Virus record (IMG/VR): IMGVR_UViG_3300033388_006544
Location: 1-56,547 of that record
DNA length: 56,547 nt
Strand: one strand, 5' to 3'
DNA from: a virus
Below the pieces are notes generated by a model. That model worked only from the letters and a program-made list of their open reading frames with translations. It ran no database searches and was not told where the DNA came from. Made by a program: the position numbers and the translations under genes. Of this stretch, positions 48,461 to 56,547 are shown piece after piece (the stretch's first letter is position 1; every line of letters starts with the position of its first letter).

Positions 48461-50023
48461 GTGGCTGAAGTAATATGTCCATCACCCTTTAGTGCGGTAG
48501 GGGGTCTTGATTCTAATATTCAGATAGAATGTACTCCATATGTCGGGGCTCGTACTGTTTCTTGGAATCCGAGCGATAAAGATCCTGGAATAACTTTATT
48601 AAACGGAAATTTGACTGCTAATGGCGATGCTGGGGATTATTGTGCTGTTAGAGCTAATATTTCAAAATCTAGCGGTAAGTGGTATTGGGAATATCGAATA
48701 GAAGGTTCTCAGGTCAGTTACCATTTCATGGGAATAGGAACATCAGTCGAAAATCTTGATCAATACCCCGGATATACTGATGCGGGTTATTGTTGGAAAT
48801 TAAGTTCTGGCGCTAGTCAGAAATACCATGATGGTAATCAGGGTTATTACGGAGATACTTGTAGTCTAACTGATGTAGTTGGTATTGCTCTTGATTTAGA
48901 TAATGGAAAAATCTGGTTTTCAAGGAATGGTATCTGGCAGGAATCTGGCAATCCTGCCATTGGGACAAATCCAACTTTTACAGGGATATTAGGCACCTTC
49001 TATCCAATGGTTGGTCTTTGGGGAAATAGTGGTAGCAATCTTGCTACAGCAAGATTTATAGTTTCTGACCAAACGTATTCTTCCCCGGATGGGTTTAGTA
49101 TGCTTGATACTGGATCTACGGATTCTTTCGTATCTGAAAGTAATCTGCTTTCTTCTGGACTAGAGCCTCTTTGGGTCGATATAGAATCTCAACTGACCGC
49201 AGTCAGCTCGCTTTCTGCAACACCACAACCGCAAATATCAGCTAATACTTTTACGTCTGCCAGCTCTTTATCTGCTGCACCGATGCCAGCCGTTTCGGCT
49301 AGTGCTTTTCTAGCCACAGGTAATTTTACGTGTGACCATTGTTTTAATTATGCGCAAGTTGAAGGAGCCTGTCCAACACCTATCTGTGAAATGGCAGCCG
49401 TTTTTAGGTATGCCAGAATAGAAGCTGAAGTTCCTGTACCTTCGGCCAGCTTTAGAGTTGGTAAAATAATAGAAGGTAACTTACCTGTCCCCGGCTTTAC
49501 TTGTGTAGCTTACAGCGGCAAGAACCCTTCGTTGGTAGCGAGTGCCCCTATCCCGATCTGTTCTATGAGGGTTGGCCTTAGCTTGAGCGACATTACCACC
49601 ATATCTGGAAAAGCGGGAGTTCCTGTACCAACATGTAATATGGTAACAAACACTCACCATCTCGCTACCATTTACGGCAATGTGCCATGTCCTGTATTTG
49701 AGTGTAACGCAGATACAGCAAATATTGCAATTGTGTCAGCTTCCATGCCTTGTCCTACAGGACTTTTTGAAACTACCATCGGCAATGTGGCATCTATCCT
49801 TGGAAGGTCACCTTGCCCATGCTGTACCATGGTGGCGCTGACCGGACAGGTTGTTACCCTCTCGGGATGTGTACCAACGCCAGGTGACCTTGTTCGTTTT
49901 TATGCGTCTCTGGCAAATGACAATATAATACTTGCAGGCACAGTTCCGACTCCAACAATGACATCAAATGTTCAGGGCTTAAGAAGTTCCATCCTGAGAC
50001 ATATTAGGGGCGAAATAAGATAA
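48461..50023 (+). CDS. SPRY-domain virion protein with Pro-x-Pro repeats
   Basis: 520 residues from GTG 48461. A SPRY/B30.2 domain covers about 58-205: GKWYWEYRI, MGIGTSVEN, VVGIALDLDNGKIWFSRNG and a YPMVGLWG block. From about 235 on there are around ten repeats of about 20-25 residues, each with a VPVP- or CPTP-type turn, followed by Cys or Met. The pattern continues into the next gene. SPRY domains bind proteins or sugars, so host binding is likely. TAATG overlap with the next gene. Confidence 0.7.
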   Translation: MAEVICPSPFSAVGGLDSNIQIECTPYVGARTVSWNPSDKDPGITLLNGNLTANGDAGDYCAVRANISKSSGKWYWEYRIEGSQVSYHFMGIGTSVENLDQYPGYTDAGYCWKLSSGASQKYHDGNQGYYGDTCSLTDVVGIALDLDNGKIWFSRNGIWQESGNPAIGTNPTFTGILGTFYPMVGLWGNSGSNLATARFIVSDQTYSSPDGFSMLDTGSTDSFVSESNLLSSGLEPLWVDIESQLTAVSSLSATPQPQISANTFTSASSLSAAPMPAVSASAFLATGNFTCDHCFNYAQVEGACPTPICEMAAVFRYARIEAEVPVPSASFRVGKIIEGNLPVPGFTCVAYSGKNPSLVASAPIPICSMRVGLSLSDITTISGKAGVPVPTCNMVTNTHHLATIYGNVPCPVFECNADTANIAIVSASMPCPTGLFETTIGNVASILGRSPCPCCTMVALTGQVVTLSGCVPTPGDLVRFYASLANDNIILAGTVPTPTMTSNVQGLRSSILRHIRGEIR

Positions 50024-50556
50024 TGGCTAACATTCTAGGGGCCGTGCCCACACCAACCGCTGATATGACGGTCTCATTTACGTCCTACAGTTCCAGTATA
50101 TATGTTCTTGATCATTCCTTGCAGGCAGGGGCCACAACGCAGTATATTAACTATGACATGAATTCTATGGTTAAGTTTGGAGATAAATTTTTGGGAGCAT
50201 CGTCTGACGGTATACATGAGCTTAGTGGCGCTTCTGACGACGGTGAGGTTGTTGGCGCATATTTTGAACCAATAGTCACGGACTTTGGGATAAACAACCC
50301 CAAAAAGGTACGGTTTATGTTTCTCGGATACGAAGCTGATGGAGATCTTATGGTAACACTCGGAGATAATCGATCAGAGAAATCGTTCACCGTAGCTTCA
50401 ATTCGAACAGGTCAGCAATGGCGCAGGATAGCTGGGAGTCGAAGTATCCGTGGACGATACCTGACCTTCAGAATATCGAACGTTGATGGATGCGACTTTG
50501 GTATTGATTCTATAGATGTTGCGCTTACTGCAATGTCGAGAGGATTTGCGGTATAA
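50023..50556 (+). CDS. Virion protein starting with the same Pro-x-Pro repeat
   Basis: 177 residues, TAATG-coupled to the SPRY gene. The first repeat unit (NILGAVPTPTADM) continues the repeat series of the upstream protein. The rest is beta-rich, with a central MVKFGDKFLGASSDGIHEL block. Probably a late tail component. Confidence 0.6.
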   Translation: MANILGAVPTPTADMTVSFTSYSSSIYVLDHSLQAGATTQYINYDMNSMVKFGDKFLGASSDGIHELSGASDDGEVVGAYFEPIVTDFGINNPKKVRFMFLGYEADGDLMVTLGDNRSEKSFTVASIRTGQQWRRIAGSRSIRGRYLTFRISNVDGCDFGIDSIDVALTAMSRGFAV

Positions 50557-51491
50557 TGGCTGTACCGTACAAGGTGACCCTTAAAGGTGACAGAGAATAT
50601 GCTTGCAATTTTGTAGGTGCAGCTCGGAGTCAGATGAGGATACTCGAAAATCAGTTAAGTTTTCAGGATTTAAAACAAGGCATTAGAAGAGTTAAGCTCA
50701 ATCCGAGAACAATGGTAACAAGTGTGGTATGTTTTAATCAAAAGGAAGTGATAATTGATTGTTTACCTATTGGAAAAAAAGGAAAAAAGGAGAGGGTGCC
50801 CGATTGTTTCTGCTGTTGCTGCTGGGCGATGGGTTTTATAGTTGGCTATACATATGAATGTGACGACAACGATAATGAAGAATGTATAGAACATGTATGC
50901 AACGATAAAGAATGCGAAGATAACGATGAAGAATGTGAAGAGGGTTGCAGCGACACTAAGACTCGCTATGATGTGAGGATTTGCCAGGGAGATAGATATT
51001 CTCTGTTCCAGGGATGTATATCAACTGACTTTGCGCATTATCGAATAGGAGAACAAGTTTTTGTTTTGGCGGCATATTCAAAAACAGATGGACCCGGATA
51101 TACTTATAAAGATGATCTAGCCGATTTATTACTCTTGAGAGATATGGTCCCGCCTATGTTTTTTAGTTTCGATGAGTACAAAACAAGTACAGGGAAAAAT
51201 GATTTTGAAAAATGTGAGGAGTGTGAGAGGAAACAGGAATGTCTGGACGAAACTCTTATAAATTGTAAAACGACTAAAAGCGATGAAACAGAAGAAAGCG
51301 ACGCTGCTTGCATGACAGAAACAATAACAATTTCATCGGACGAAATAGTTCGAGAATCTAGAGATTGTGAAGAATACCAATTTGAGACAGGATCAGCTTG
51401 CGGAGTCAACAATAAAGGAATTAGCGGAGACATTCCATCTTTTTATATCGTTCCTATCGGATGTGAGGGAGAGTTAGGTAAATGGCTGTAG
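50556..51491 (+). CDS. Cysteine-rich acidic virion-region protein 1
   Basis: 311 residues with about 24 Cys, including CFCCCCW near residue 83 and an acidic cluster with Cys every few residues. There are no signal peptide and no clear zinc motif. It lies in the tail-gene run and overlaps the next gene by 10 bp. Many cysteines suggest disulfide bonds in the virion or metal binding. Family not recognised. Confidence 0.55.
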   Translation: MAVPYKVTLKGDREYACNFVGAARSQMRILENQLSFQDLKQGIRRVKLNPRTMVTSVVCFNQKEVIIDCLPIGKKGKKERVPDCFCCCCWAMGFIVGYTYECDDNDNEECIEHVCNDKECEDNDEECEEGCSDTKTRYDVRICQGDRYSLFQGCISTDFAHYRIGEQVFVLAAYSKTDGPGYTYKDDLADLLLLRDMVPPMFFSFDEYKTSTGKNDFEKCEECERKQECLDETLINCKTTKSDETEESDAACMTETITISSDEIVRESRDCEEYQFETGSACGVNNKGISGDIPSFYIVPIGCEGELGKWL

Positions 51492-53641
51492 AGCGAAAAC
51501 ACGAAATAATAGAAATCGATAAAAAAGAAGATTTAGCAAATTCCTATTTTATGAGAAGGGGAATCATATATTCTCGTGATTGCGATAATAACACTTTAAA
51601 CGTTTGGATTGAAGGAACATTATTTGAGAATTTAGAAATCTTTTATCATTGCGAAAACGAAACAGAATCTACGCCAGATAAGGCATTCGATTTATTCGAA
51701 GTTGGCAGAAAAGTTTTAGTACTCCATAAAATTATATATAATGAAGAAGAAAATCATAAGATAGAAAAAATAGAGAGAATGGTTATCGGCCTGAAATATA
51801 ATTCGCCTGAAGGAATAGATAATCTTCAACCGTGCATTGTTAAACGATTTTTCGCTAAGGTAGGAAAGGTAACAAAAGATCCTATAACTGGTGATCCTAT
51901 AATCTCATATTCTTACCACTGGATTTATATAAATGATGGAGATGAAAGAAAAGTAACCGTTATAGAAATTAATGACAATGAAGACAAAACAGAGACAGAA
52001 GTATTTCATGATGCTGGTTTTTTTAGCGAACTTGAAAGGGTATTATATCTCGGAGAGGTTGAGGAAAATCCCTATATTTATCCGTTAACTCAATCTGCTA
52101 CAAAATCTTTTATGATGACAAATGATAGCGATTTTAGAGAAAGGTGGGTAGCAACACCATGCTCCTTATTTAAAGACCAATGTGAAGTGATCAATATTAT
52201 GTATCAGCGTTGGACGGTACCCCCTCCTTGCGATGAACAAGATATGGTGTGTCCACCGAATAGATTTTACTGCGATATAGAAAAGCGAATATTGGTATGG
52301 TATGGCGCTTATGAAAAATTTGTTGGAGCTACTATTGTTCGTTTTGATAATGATACTGCTTATACTTGGAATAGTGTAGCTGCGTCAGGTGTTTCTATAG
52401 CCGACCCTGATGGTTTGGGAGGTTATCTAACACTTGCGGACACGGAGTGGGATATTCCCCTCAATATGATATCTGGAGTTAATTGGGTTAGCAAAAATGA
52501 AATTTCATTTTATCTTCCATTTGGAGCAAATAGGAGACCTGGGCAAGTTACAATAGATTGGATAAATTACTCGTGGTTTAATGAACCAGTTAACTCAGGG
52601 ATTACAGATGAAACTGAGCATTGGTATTGGAGTGCTGAAGGTTTTGAACAAAAAGTGTGTGCTCAGCTTAAACAAGAAAATGTTTGTGATGGTTTTGAAT
52701 ATGAGCGTGAAGACTATTCTTATGAATATTGTGAATGTGACCAAATCTATCCATCTCTCACTGAAGCTCAATGTGAAGCTTGTGGGCAGATAAAACAAAC
52801 TGTCGGAATGTATGAATTAAATGTTGATCGTTGTGACGGATATACTTCTAATTATAAAATTGAATTATTTGATAAAACGTTTGATGCTGATACTTTATAT
52901 CGTAGCGTTGATTTAGATGAATTGAAACGTTATGACGCTCACGAGTGTGTGTGGGTTGGTAACCAATGTTATTATCATACAGTATGGGGATACACTTGTG
53001 CCAAAAGAGGCATAGGCGAAAGAATAAAACAAAAAAATGCAGAAGGATTATCGGCTGTATGGCAAAGTAATAATGTTGCTTATTACTCTAAAGAAAAAGA
53101 TAGAGATGAGTGCGATGCGTCAGCAGCTCAGTCGGGAAAAGTTTGTACGTCTTGGACACAAGCCGAATGTATACCTTGGGGTGGGGTGGATTATGGAGAT
53201 TTCGATAAATGTCATTGGCCGTGTGATCCAGATCATCTCTGTGCCGAGAGTTGTCCGGGCGGAATAGGAAGTTGTTTTAAAATTGATATGCCGGGTGATG
53301 ATTGGAATGTTACAGGAACTGATAGAATAGAAAATAACAGCGGAAGTCCGACTTGGTATAGAGAAACTAACACATCAAGCTATGAAGAACCTTTGATCCA
53401 GAAATTAAAACTTGACGATATAGAGTTCGATGCCACAGAGGTTTATAAAACTTATTACCTAGATGATAGAGCCACTTGCCATGAGCAGGGATTAGTGATA
53501 GCTGGCAAGGGAGTTAGGATGGTAAACGAAAAGCCTGTATATTTCTGGGAAGTTTATCATGACGGGGTTGATATAACTGAAAAGTTGTTTGAGGCTTTAG
53601 GCTGCGAACAATCTGAGCTTGATGAAATTGGATTAATATAA
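51482..53641 (+). CDS. Cysteine-rich virion-region protein 2
   Basis: 719 residues. Cysteines occur mainly in two parts: around 235-260 and the C-terminal third (YSYEYCECDQI, then LTEAQCEACGQ, later CDPDHLCAESC). Other parts are beta-like. The gene looks more AT-rich than its neighbours, suggesting it came in recently. It shares a Cys-rich, acidic character with the upstream gene. Possibly a large tail or fibre protein cross-linked by disulfides; no family recognised. Confidence 0.55.
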   Translation: MAVERKHEIIEIDKKEDLANSYFMRRGIIYSRDCDNNTLNVWIEGTLFENLEIFYHCENETESTPDKAFDLFEVGRKVLVLHKIIYNEEENHKIEKIERMVIGLKYNSPEGIDNLQPCIVKRFFAKVGKVTKDPITGDPIISYSYHWIYINDGDERKVTVIEINDNEDKTETEVFHDAGFFSELERVLYLGEVEENPYIYPLTQSATKSFMMTNDSDFRERWVATPCSLFKDQCEVINIMYQRWTVPPPCDEQDMVCPPNRFYCDIEKRILVWYGAYEKFVGATIVRFDNDTAYTWNSVAASGVSIADPDGLGGYLTLADTEWDIPLNMISGVNWVSKNEISFYLPFGANRRPGQVTIDWINYSWFNEPVNSGITDETEHWYWSAEGFEQKVCAQLKQENVCDGFEYEREDYSYEYCECDQIYPSLTEAQCEACGQIKQTVGMYELNVDRCDGYTSNYKIELFDKTFDADTLYRSVDLDELKRYDAHECVWVGNQCYYHTVWGYTCAKRGIGERIKQKNAEGLSAVWQSNNVAYYSKEKDRDECDASAAQSGKVCTSWTQAECIPWGGVDYGDFDKCHWPCDPDHLCAESCPGGIGSCFKIDMPGDDWNVTGTDRIENNSGSPTWYRETNTSSYEEPLIQKLKLDDIEFDATEVYKTYYLDDRATCHEQGLVIAGKGVRMVNEKPVYFWEVYHDGVDITEKLFEALGCEQSELDEIGLI

Positions 53642-53659
53642 GAGAGGTGAAAAAATAAT

Positions 53660-55597
53660 ATGGGTGTATGGGTTCCAACAGAATGGAAAGAGGGCAAAAA
53701 TGTTGAGGTAGATACACCGTTAGAGACGGTGCAAAATCGCTTCGATCTAAGTAAGGAATATGCTGACAGTTCTTTTAGAATTGCCACCGACTTTATGTCA
53801 CGGCTACAATCTCAAACGACTTCAGTTACCTTTCCTGGCGGATCGAGCATAGATGATATAGCTATCCCGGATCTCATCCCGCTCTCCTATGAAAATCGTC
53901 CGGCATTAGGGGACTTAGAGCTACCGGATATCCCTGAAAGTAGTGTTGCACCTCCAGAATGGAGCGCAATGCCAACCCTTACTGTTCCTAGCGTTCCCAG
54001 TTTCAATATACCAGCTCCGGCGTATAGTGCCCCGTCAAAGCCACAAGCTACAACTGTAACTGAGCCCTCATCTCCGTCGATAGAAACTCTGAGTTATCCG
54101 GCTAAGCCAGATTTGGTAGCTCCGACTATCCCTAACCTACCAGACATCCAAGTTCCTGCCGCCCCAACCATAACCTTGCCTACTTTTGAAGGTGTGTTGC
54201 CGACAGCAACATGGAATATGCCCGAAAACTTCTCGTACACAGAAGCAGATTATGGCTCCGATATATGGGCTGATCTGCTTGCTAAAGTTTTGAATGATAT
54301 AAAAAATGGTGGTACTGGTCTCGGAGCTATTGTAGAAGAGGAGCTTTACGATAGAGCCCTGGCACGACAAGAGACAGAAAATGAGCGCCTATATTCCGAG
54401 GTTGAGAATTATTTTGAGGCAAGAGGCTTCACTCTTCCAGTCGGTGCAATGGCTGGACGGTTGGCCGAGGCCGCAAGAGAGATATCGAGAAACAATACAG
54501 ATATCAATTCCAAGATAATGATCGATCAGGCCCAGCTTGCCCAGACCAATACGCATTTTATGGTTGACAAAGGTATACAGCTTGAGGGAATGCTCAGAGA
54601 TTTCTTTAACGCTCAAGCCGTTAGAGCCTTCGAAGCATCTAAGACTATCGCTACCATTGGTATTGAATTATTTAATGCCAATGTGAATGTATTTAATGCA
54701 AAAATAGCAGCATATCAATCTCAGGCTACAGTTTATGAATCTAAAGTCAGGGCAGCCATGACACAAGCTGAGATATATAAAACACAGGTCGATGCTTGCA
54801 TGATTACAACAAATGTACAGAAAAATTCTGTAGCTATATATTCAGAGCAAATTAAAGCCCTCGATACGGGTGCCAAGTTATATGCTACTGAGATGGAGAC
54901 TGTAAGAATAAAAAGTGAATTGGAGAAAAACAAAATTGAAATATTCCGGTCGCAGATACAAGCATATATTGCAGCAATAGAAGCCGATAAAACAAAGTAC
55001 GAAATATATGCCAGTGAGTTGAAGGGTGAAGAAACAAAGGCTAAGGTATATTCTTCACAGGTCGAAGGATATCTTGGGGAAGTTGAATCCATAAAAGCTA
55101 TTGCAGATATTAATATTAAGTCGGCTGACGTAGTCTTAAAAGAAAATCAGGCAAAGGTGGAACAATATAGGGCTGAATTATCTGGCTACGAAACCACTGT
55201 CCGAGCAGCACAGGCAGAGATAGGCGCTGAGGTCGAAGGCTTTAGACTTGAGGCCACGGCTTACGGTGCCGAAACAGATGCTGAAGGATCATGGTTTAGA
55301 GCTAAGACTGAAGAAATGAGAGTCGGGGTAGAAAAAGCAAATGTAGAATTACAGAGAGCTATCGGCGGGATCGATGCATCAATTAAAGGTTTTGCTGCGG
55401 TAAAAAGTTTACAGATTGAAGGAACAAAAGGTGTAATGAATACAGCCGCCCAGTTGTGTGCCTCGGCAATGAATGCAGTTAACGCTACCGCCTCTGTTGG
55501 GTATACTAGCAGTGAAAGTAACGGTGAAACGTGGAGCCATGGTGAAAACATTAGCGAATCCCATCCGTATGAAGATCAAGCGGGTGGAGATTCATAG
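53660..55597 (+). CDS. Large coiled-coil virion protein with a Pro-rich start
   Basis: 645 residues with AGAGGTG upstream. About residues 70-190 are Pro/Val/Ala-rich (strings such as VPSVPSFNIPAPAYSAP); from about 215 a nearly unbroken helical region follows, with a repeating pattern rich in Ala, Glu, Lys and Tyr. It resembles needle/ejection-type proteins that assemble a long helical bundle. It lies directly before the last structural genes. Confidence 0.65.
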   Translation: MGVWVPTEWKEGKNVEVDTPLETVQNRFDLSKEYADSSFRIATDFMSRLQSQTTSVTFPGGSSIDDIAIPDLIPLSYENRPALGDLELPDIPESSVAPPEWSAMPTLTVPSVPSFNIPAPAYSAPSKPQATTVTEPSSPSIETLSYPAKPDLVAPTIPNLPDIQVPAAPTITLPTFEGVLPTATWNMPENFSYTEADYGSDIWADLLAKVLNDIKNGGTGLGAIVEEELYDRALARQETENERLYSEVENYFEARGFTLPVGAMAGRLAEAAREISRNNTDINSKIMIDQAQLAQTNTHFMVDKGIQLEGMLRDFFNAQAVRAFEASKTIATIGIELFNANVNVFNAKIAAYQSQATVYESKVRAAMTQAEIYKTQVDACMITTNVQKNSVAIYSEQIKALDTGAKLYATEMETVRIKSELEKNKIEIFRSQIQAYIAAIEADKTKYEIYASELKGEETKAKVYSSQVEGYLGEVESIKAIADINIKSADVVLKENQAKVEQYRAELSGYETTVRAAQAEIGAEVEGFRLEATAYGAETDAEGSWFRAKTEEMRVGVEKANVELQRAIGGIDASIKGFAAVKSLQIEGTKGVMNTAAQLCASAMNAVNATASVGYTSSESNGETWSHGENISESHPYEDQAGGDS

Positions 55598-55614
55598 GAA
55601 TAAGGAGTAATATT

Positions 55615-56289
55615 ATGGGAACATATAATAGTTATACGGGACAAAATGGAAGAGGATATACCAGAGCACAGAGTGCCAGTCTGAGTCGAAGTAACGAGAT
55701 TAAGCGAAAACGTAAGGAGGACGAGAGGGCTTTTCTAAGATCTCAGGCAGAAGCGGGAAGAGAAGGGGCGTTAAATCTGAAACGTGAATCGAATGCCGGT
55801 CAGATGGCTAGACAGAAATTAACAGGAAGCCAGGAGAGAGAAGCTGCCACCACTAAATCGATTAGAGCTGCAAATGCCCAGAGCATAAAACGTGGTCATG
55901 AAAAATCTATGGGAGAAATTAATCAACAAAATAAACTTGATTTGATTGGAGCTGGAAATACGAATAAGTTTGCATCTTTATTCCCTGGATCGGAGGACAC
56001 TACCTCATTCGGTGCAACAGCCAGGGACCAACTGGAAGGGAACGGTCAAGATCAGACCTTTGCACAATTCGCAGAGAAACCTCCAGAAGAGCAAAGAAAG
56101 TATATGGCTTACATGAAGAAGAATGATCCTGACAAATATCTCAGTTATGCAAAACAGTATAAAATGTATGCCGCTCCTGAAAGGGAAACATATGGCACCC
56201 AAGAAGAAGACACCAACAATACCTACGGTGGAGGTGCGTATAGCAGCCCTATATATCAATCGAAAGGTGGCACTTATACAAATTATTAA
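55615..56289 (+). CDS. Hydrophilic virion-region protein
   Basis: 224 residues with AAGGAG upstream. Very polar, rich in Ser, Gln, Arg, Lys and Gly; helical parts such as KRKRKEDERAFLRSQAE. Likely extended or partly disordered, as in small ejected internal proteins of podoviruses. Placed between the coiled-coil protein and the polyvalent gene. Confidence 0.55.
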   Translation: MGTYNSYTGQNGRGYTRAQSASLSRSNEIKRKRKEDERAFLRSQAEAGREGALNLKRESNAGQMARQKLTGSQEREAATTKSIRAANAQSIKRGHEKSMGEINQQNKLDLIGAGNTNKFASLFPGSEDTTSFGATARDQLEGNGQDQTFAQFAEKPPEEQRKYMAYMKKNDPDKYLSYAKQYKMYAAPERETYGTQEEDTNNTYGGGAYSSPIYQSKGGTYTNY

Positions 56290-56322
56290 GTATAATAAGC
56301 TATTAAGAATAGGAGCCAAAAC

Positions 56323-56547
56323 GTGCCATACGATATACTAAGAGAGTTCGGCCAGGGAGTTGCAGATATTGAGAACGAAAGGGCTCGTAAGAAACGAGAG
56401 CCTTTGGTATCTCCGAGCGTTGCACCTAAAGAGAAGACTCAAGAACCATCACCCACCGACTGGATGGCGAATGAGTTTGATAGAGGTGTTAAGGAAATAG
56501 AGCAAGCAAGGTTGAAGAAGAAAGAATCTCAACCCACCGAGGAAGGT
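56323..56547 (+). CDS. True start of the giant polyvalent protein
   Basis: GTG at 56323, with AGGAG at 56311-56315, opens the frame that continues across the circular joint into position 1. It adds 47 residues before the ATG at 31 and gives a protein of 2604 residues. The added part begins MPYDILREFGQGVADIENERA: a short helical, charged leader like those of other virion polyvalent proteins. Confidence 0.9.
   Translation, partial: MPYDILREFGQGVADIENERARKKREPLVSPSVAPKEKTQEPSPTDWMANEFDRGVKEIEQARLKKKESQPTEEG
56434..56547. repeat. Terminal overlap: identical to 1-114
   Basis: Second copy of the first 114 bases. See the entry at 1-114; removing one copy gives a closed circle of about 56,433 bp. 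Confidence 0.95.

Overview
The window is one complete, circularly closing genome of a tailed dsDNA bacteriophage. Its last 114 bases (56434-56547) repeat its first 114, and a single giant reading frame runs through the joint, so the unit is about 56,433 bp. The order terminase large subunit, portal, scaffold, major capsid protein, head-tail adaptor, tail proteins and then very large ejected-type virion proteins, with no tape measure, sheath or tail-tube set, points to a short-tailed (podovirus-like) member of Caudoviricetes. Consensus sigma70-type promoters, a lysozyme with an N-terminal signal-anchor-like segment and a secreted protein fit a Gram-negative-type host, but the host itself cannot be named from the sequence. 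No integrase, DNA polymerase or RNA polymerase was seen.

Layout. (1) 33875-56547, continuing through the joint to 12116, is a rightward late region. It holds a small basic protein, TerL, a secreted protein with its own promoter and terminator, small proteins, portal, scaffold, capsid, decoration-like proteins, a tRNA, adaptor, tail, cysteine-rich and repeat-rich virion proteins, and a coiled-coil protein. These are followed by a 2604-residue polyvalent protein (zincin motif plus two ADP-ribosyltransferase-like domains), beta-helix and LamG receptor-binding-type proteins and a small holin-like protein. (2) 12201-18141 is a leftward operon: small proteins, DUF3310, DUF1353, a metallophosphoesterase, zinc ribbons, a CHC2-TOPRIM primase and a VRR-NUC nuclease. 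(3) 18325-31644 is a rightward early operon facing away from (2) across a divergent promoter pair. It holds an SNF2-like helicase, a UvrD-like helicase, a probable ssDNA-binding protein, a lysozyme, a probable small terminase, an HNH nuclease and many small proteins. (4) 31748-32871 carries two short leftward genes, one a stand-alone copy of the primase C-terminal domain. (5) 32872-33874 is a 1-kb non-coding region rich in hairpins and repeats.

The most unusual features are these. Two related, same-orientation non-coding modules (about 15.3-15.7 kb and 33.1-33.6 kb) share hairpins, a 14-bp block and three TATATA motifs each. They lie at the outer edges of the early region, each next to a copy of the primase C-terminal domain, and are candidate replication origins. 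A run of five genes encodes proteins built on an in-register Gly-x-x-x repeat; the longest has 18 glycines exactly four residues apart. One promoter/operator block is used three times, on both strands. Two tandem duplications have produced a mosaic gene. A FmdB-type zinc ribbon has no standard start codon.

How the parts may work together (inference): the primase, two helicases, ssDNA-binding protein and nuclease would start replication while borrowing the host polymerase. The tandem paralogues and Gly-x-x-x proteins would act early on the host. The polyvalent protein would be packaged and injected with the DNA.
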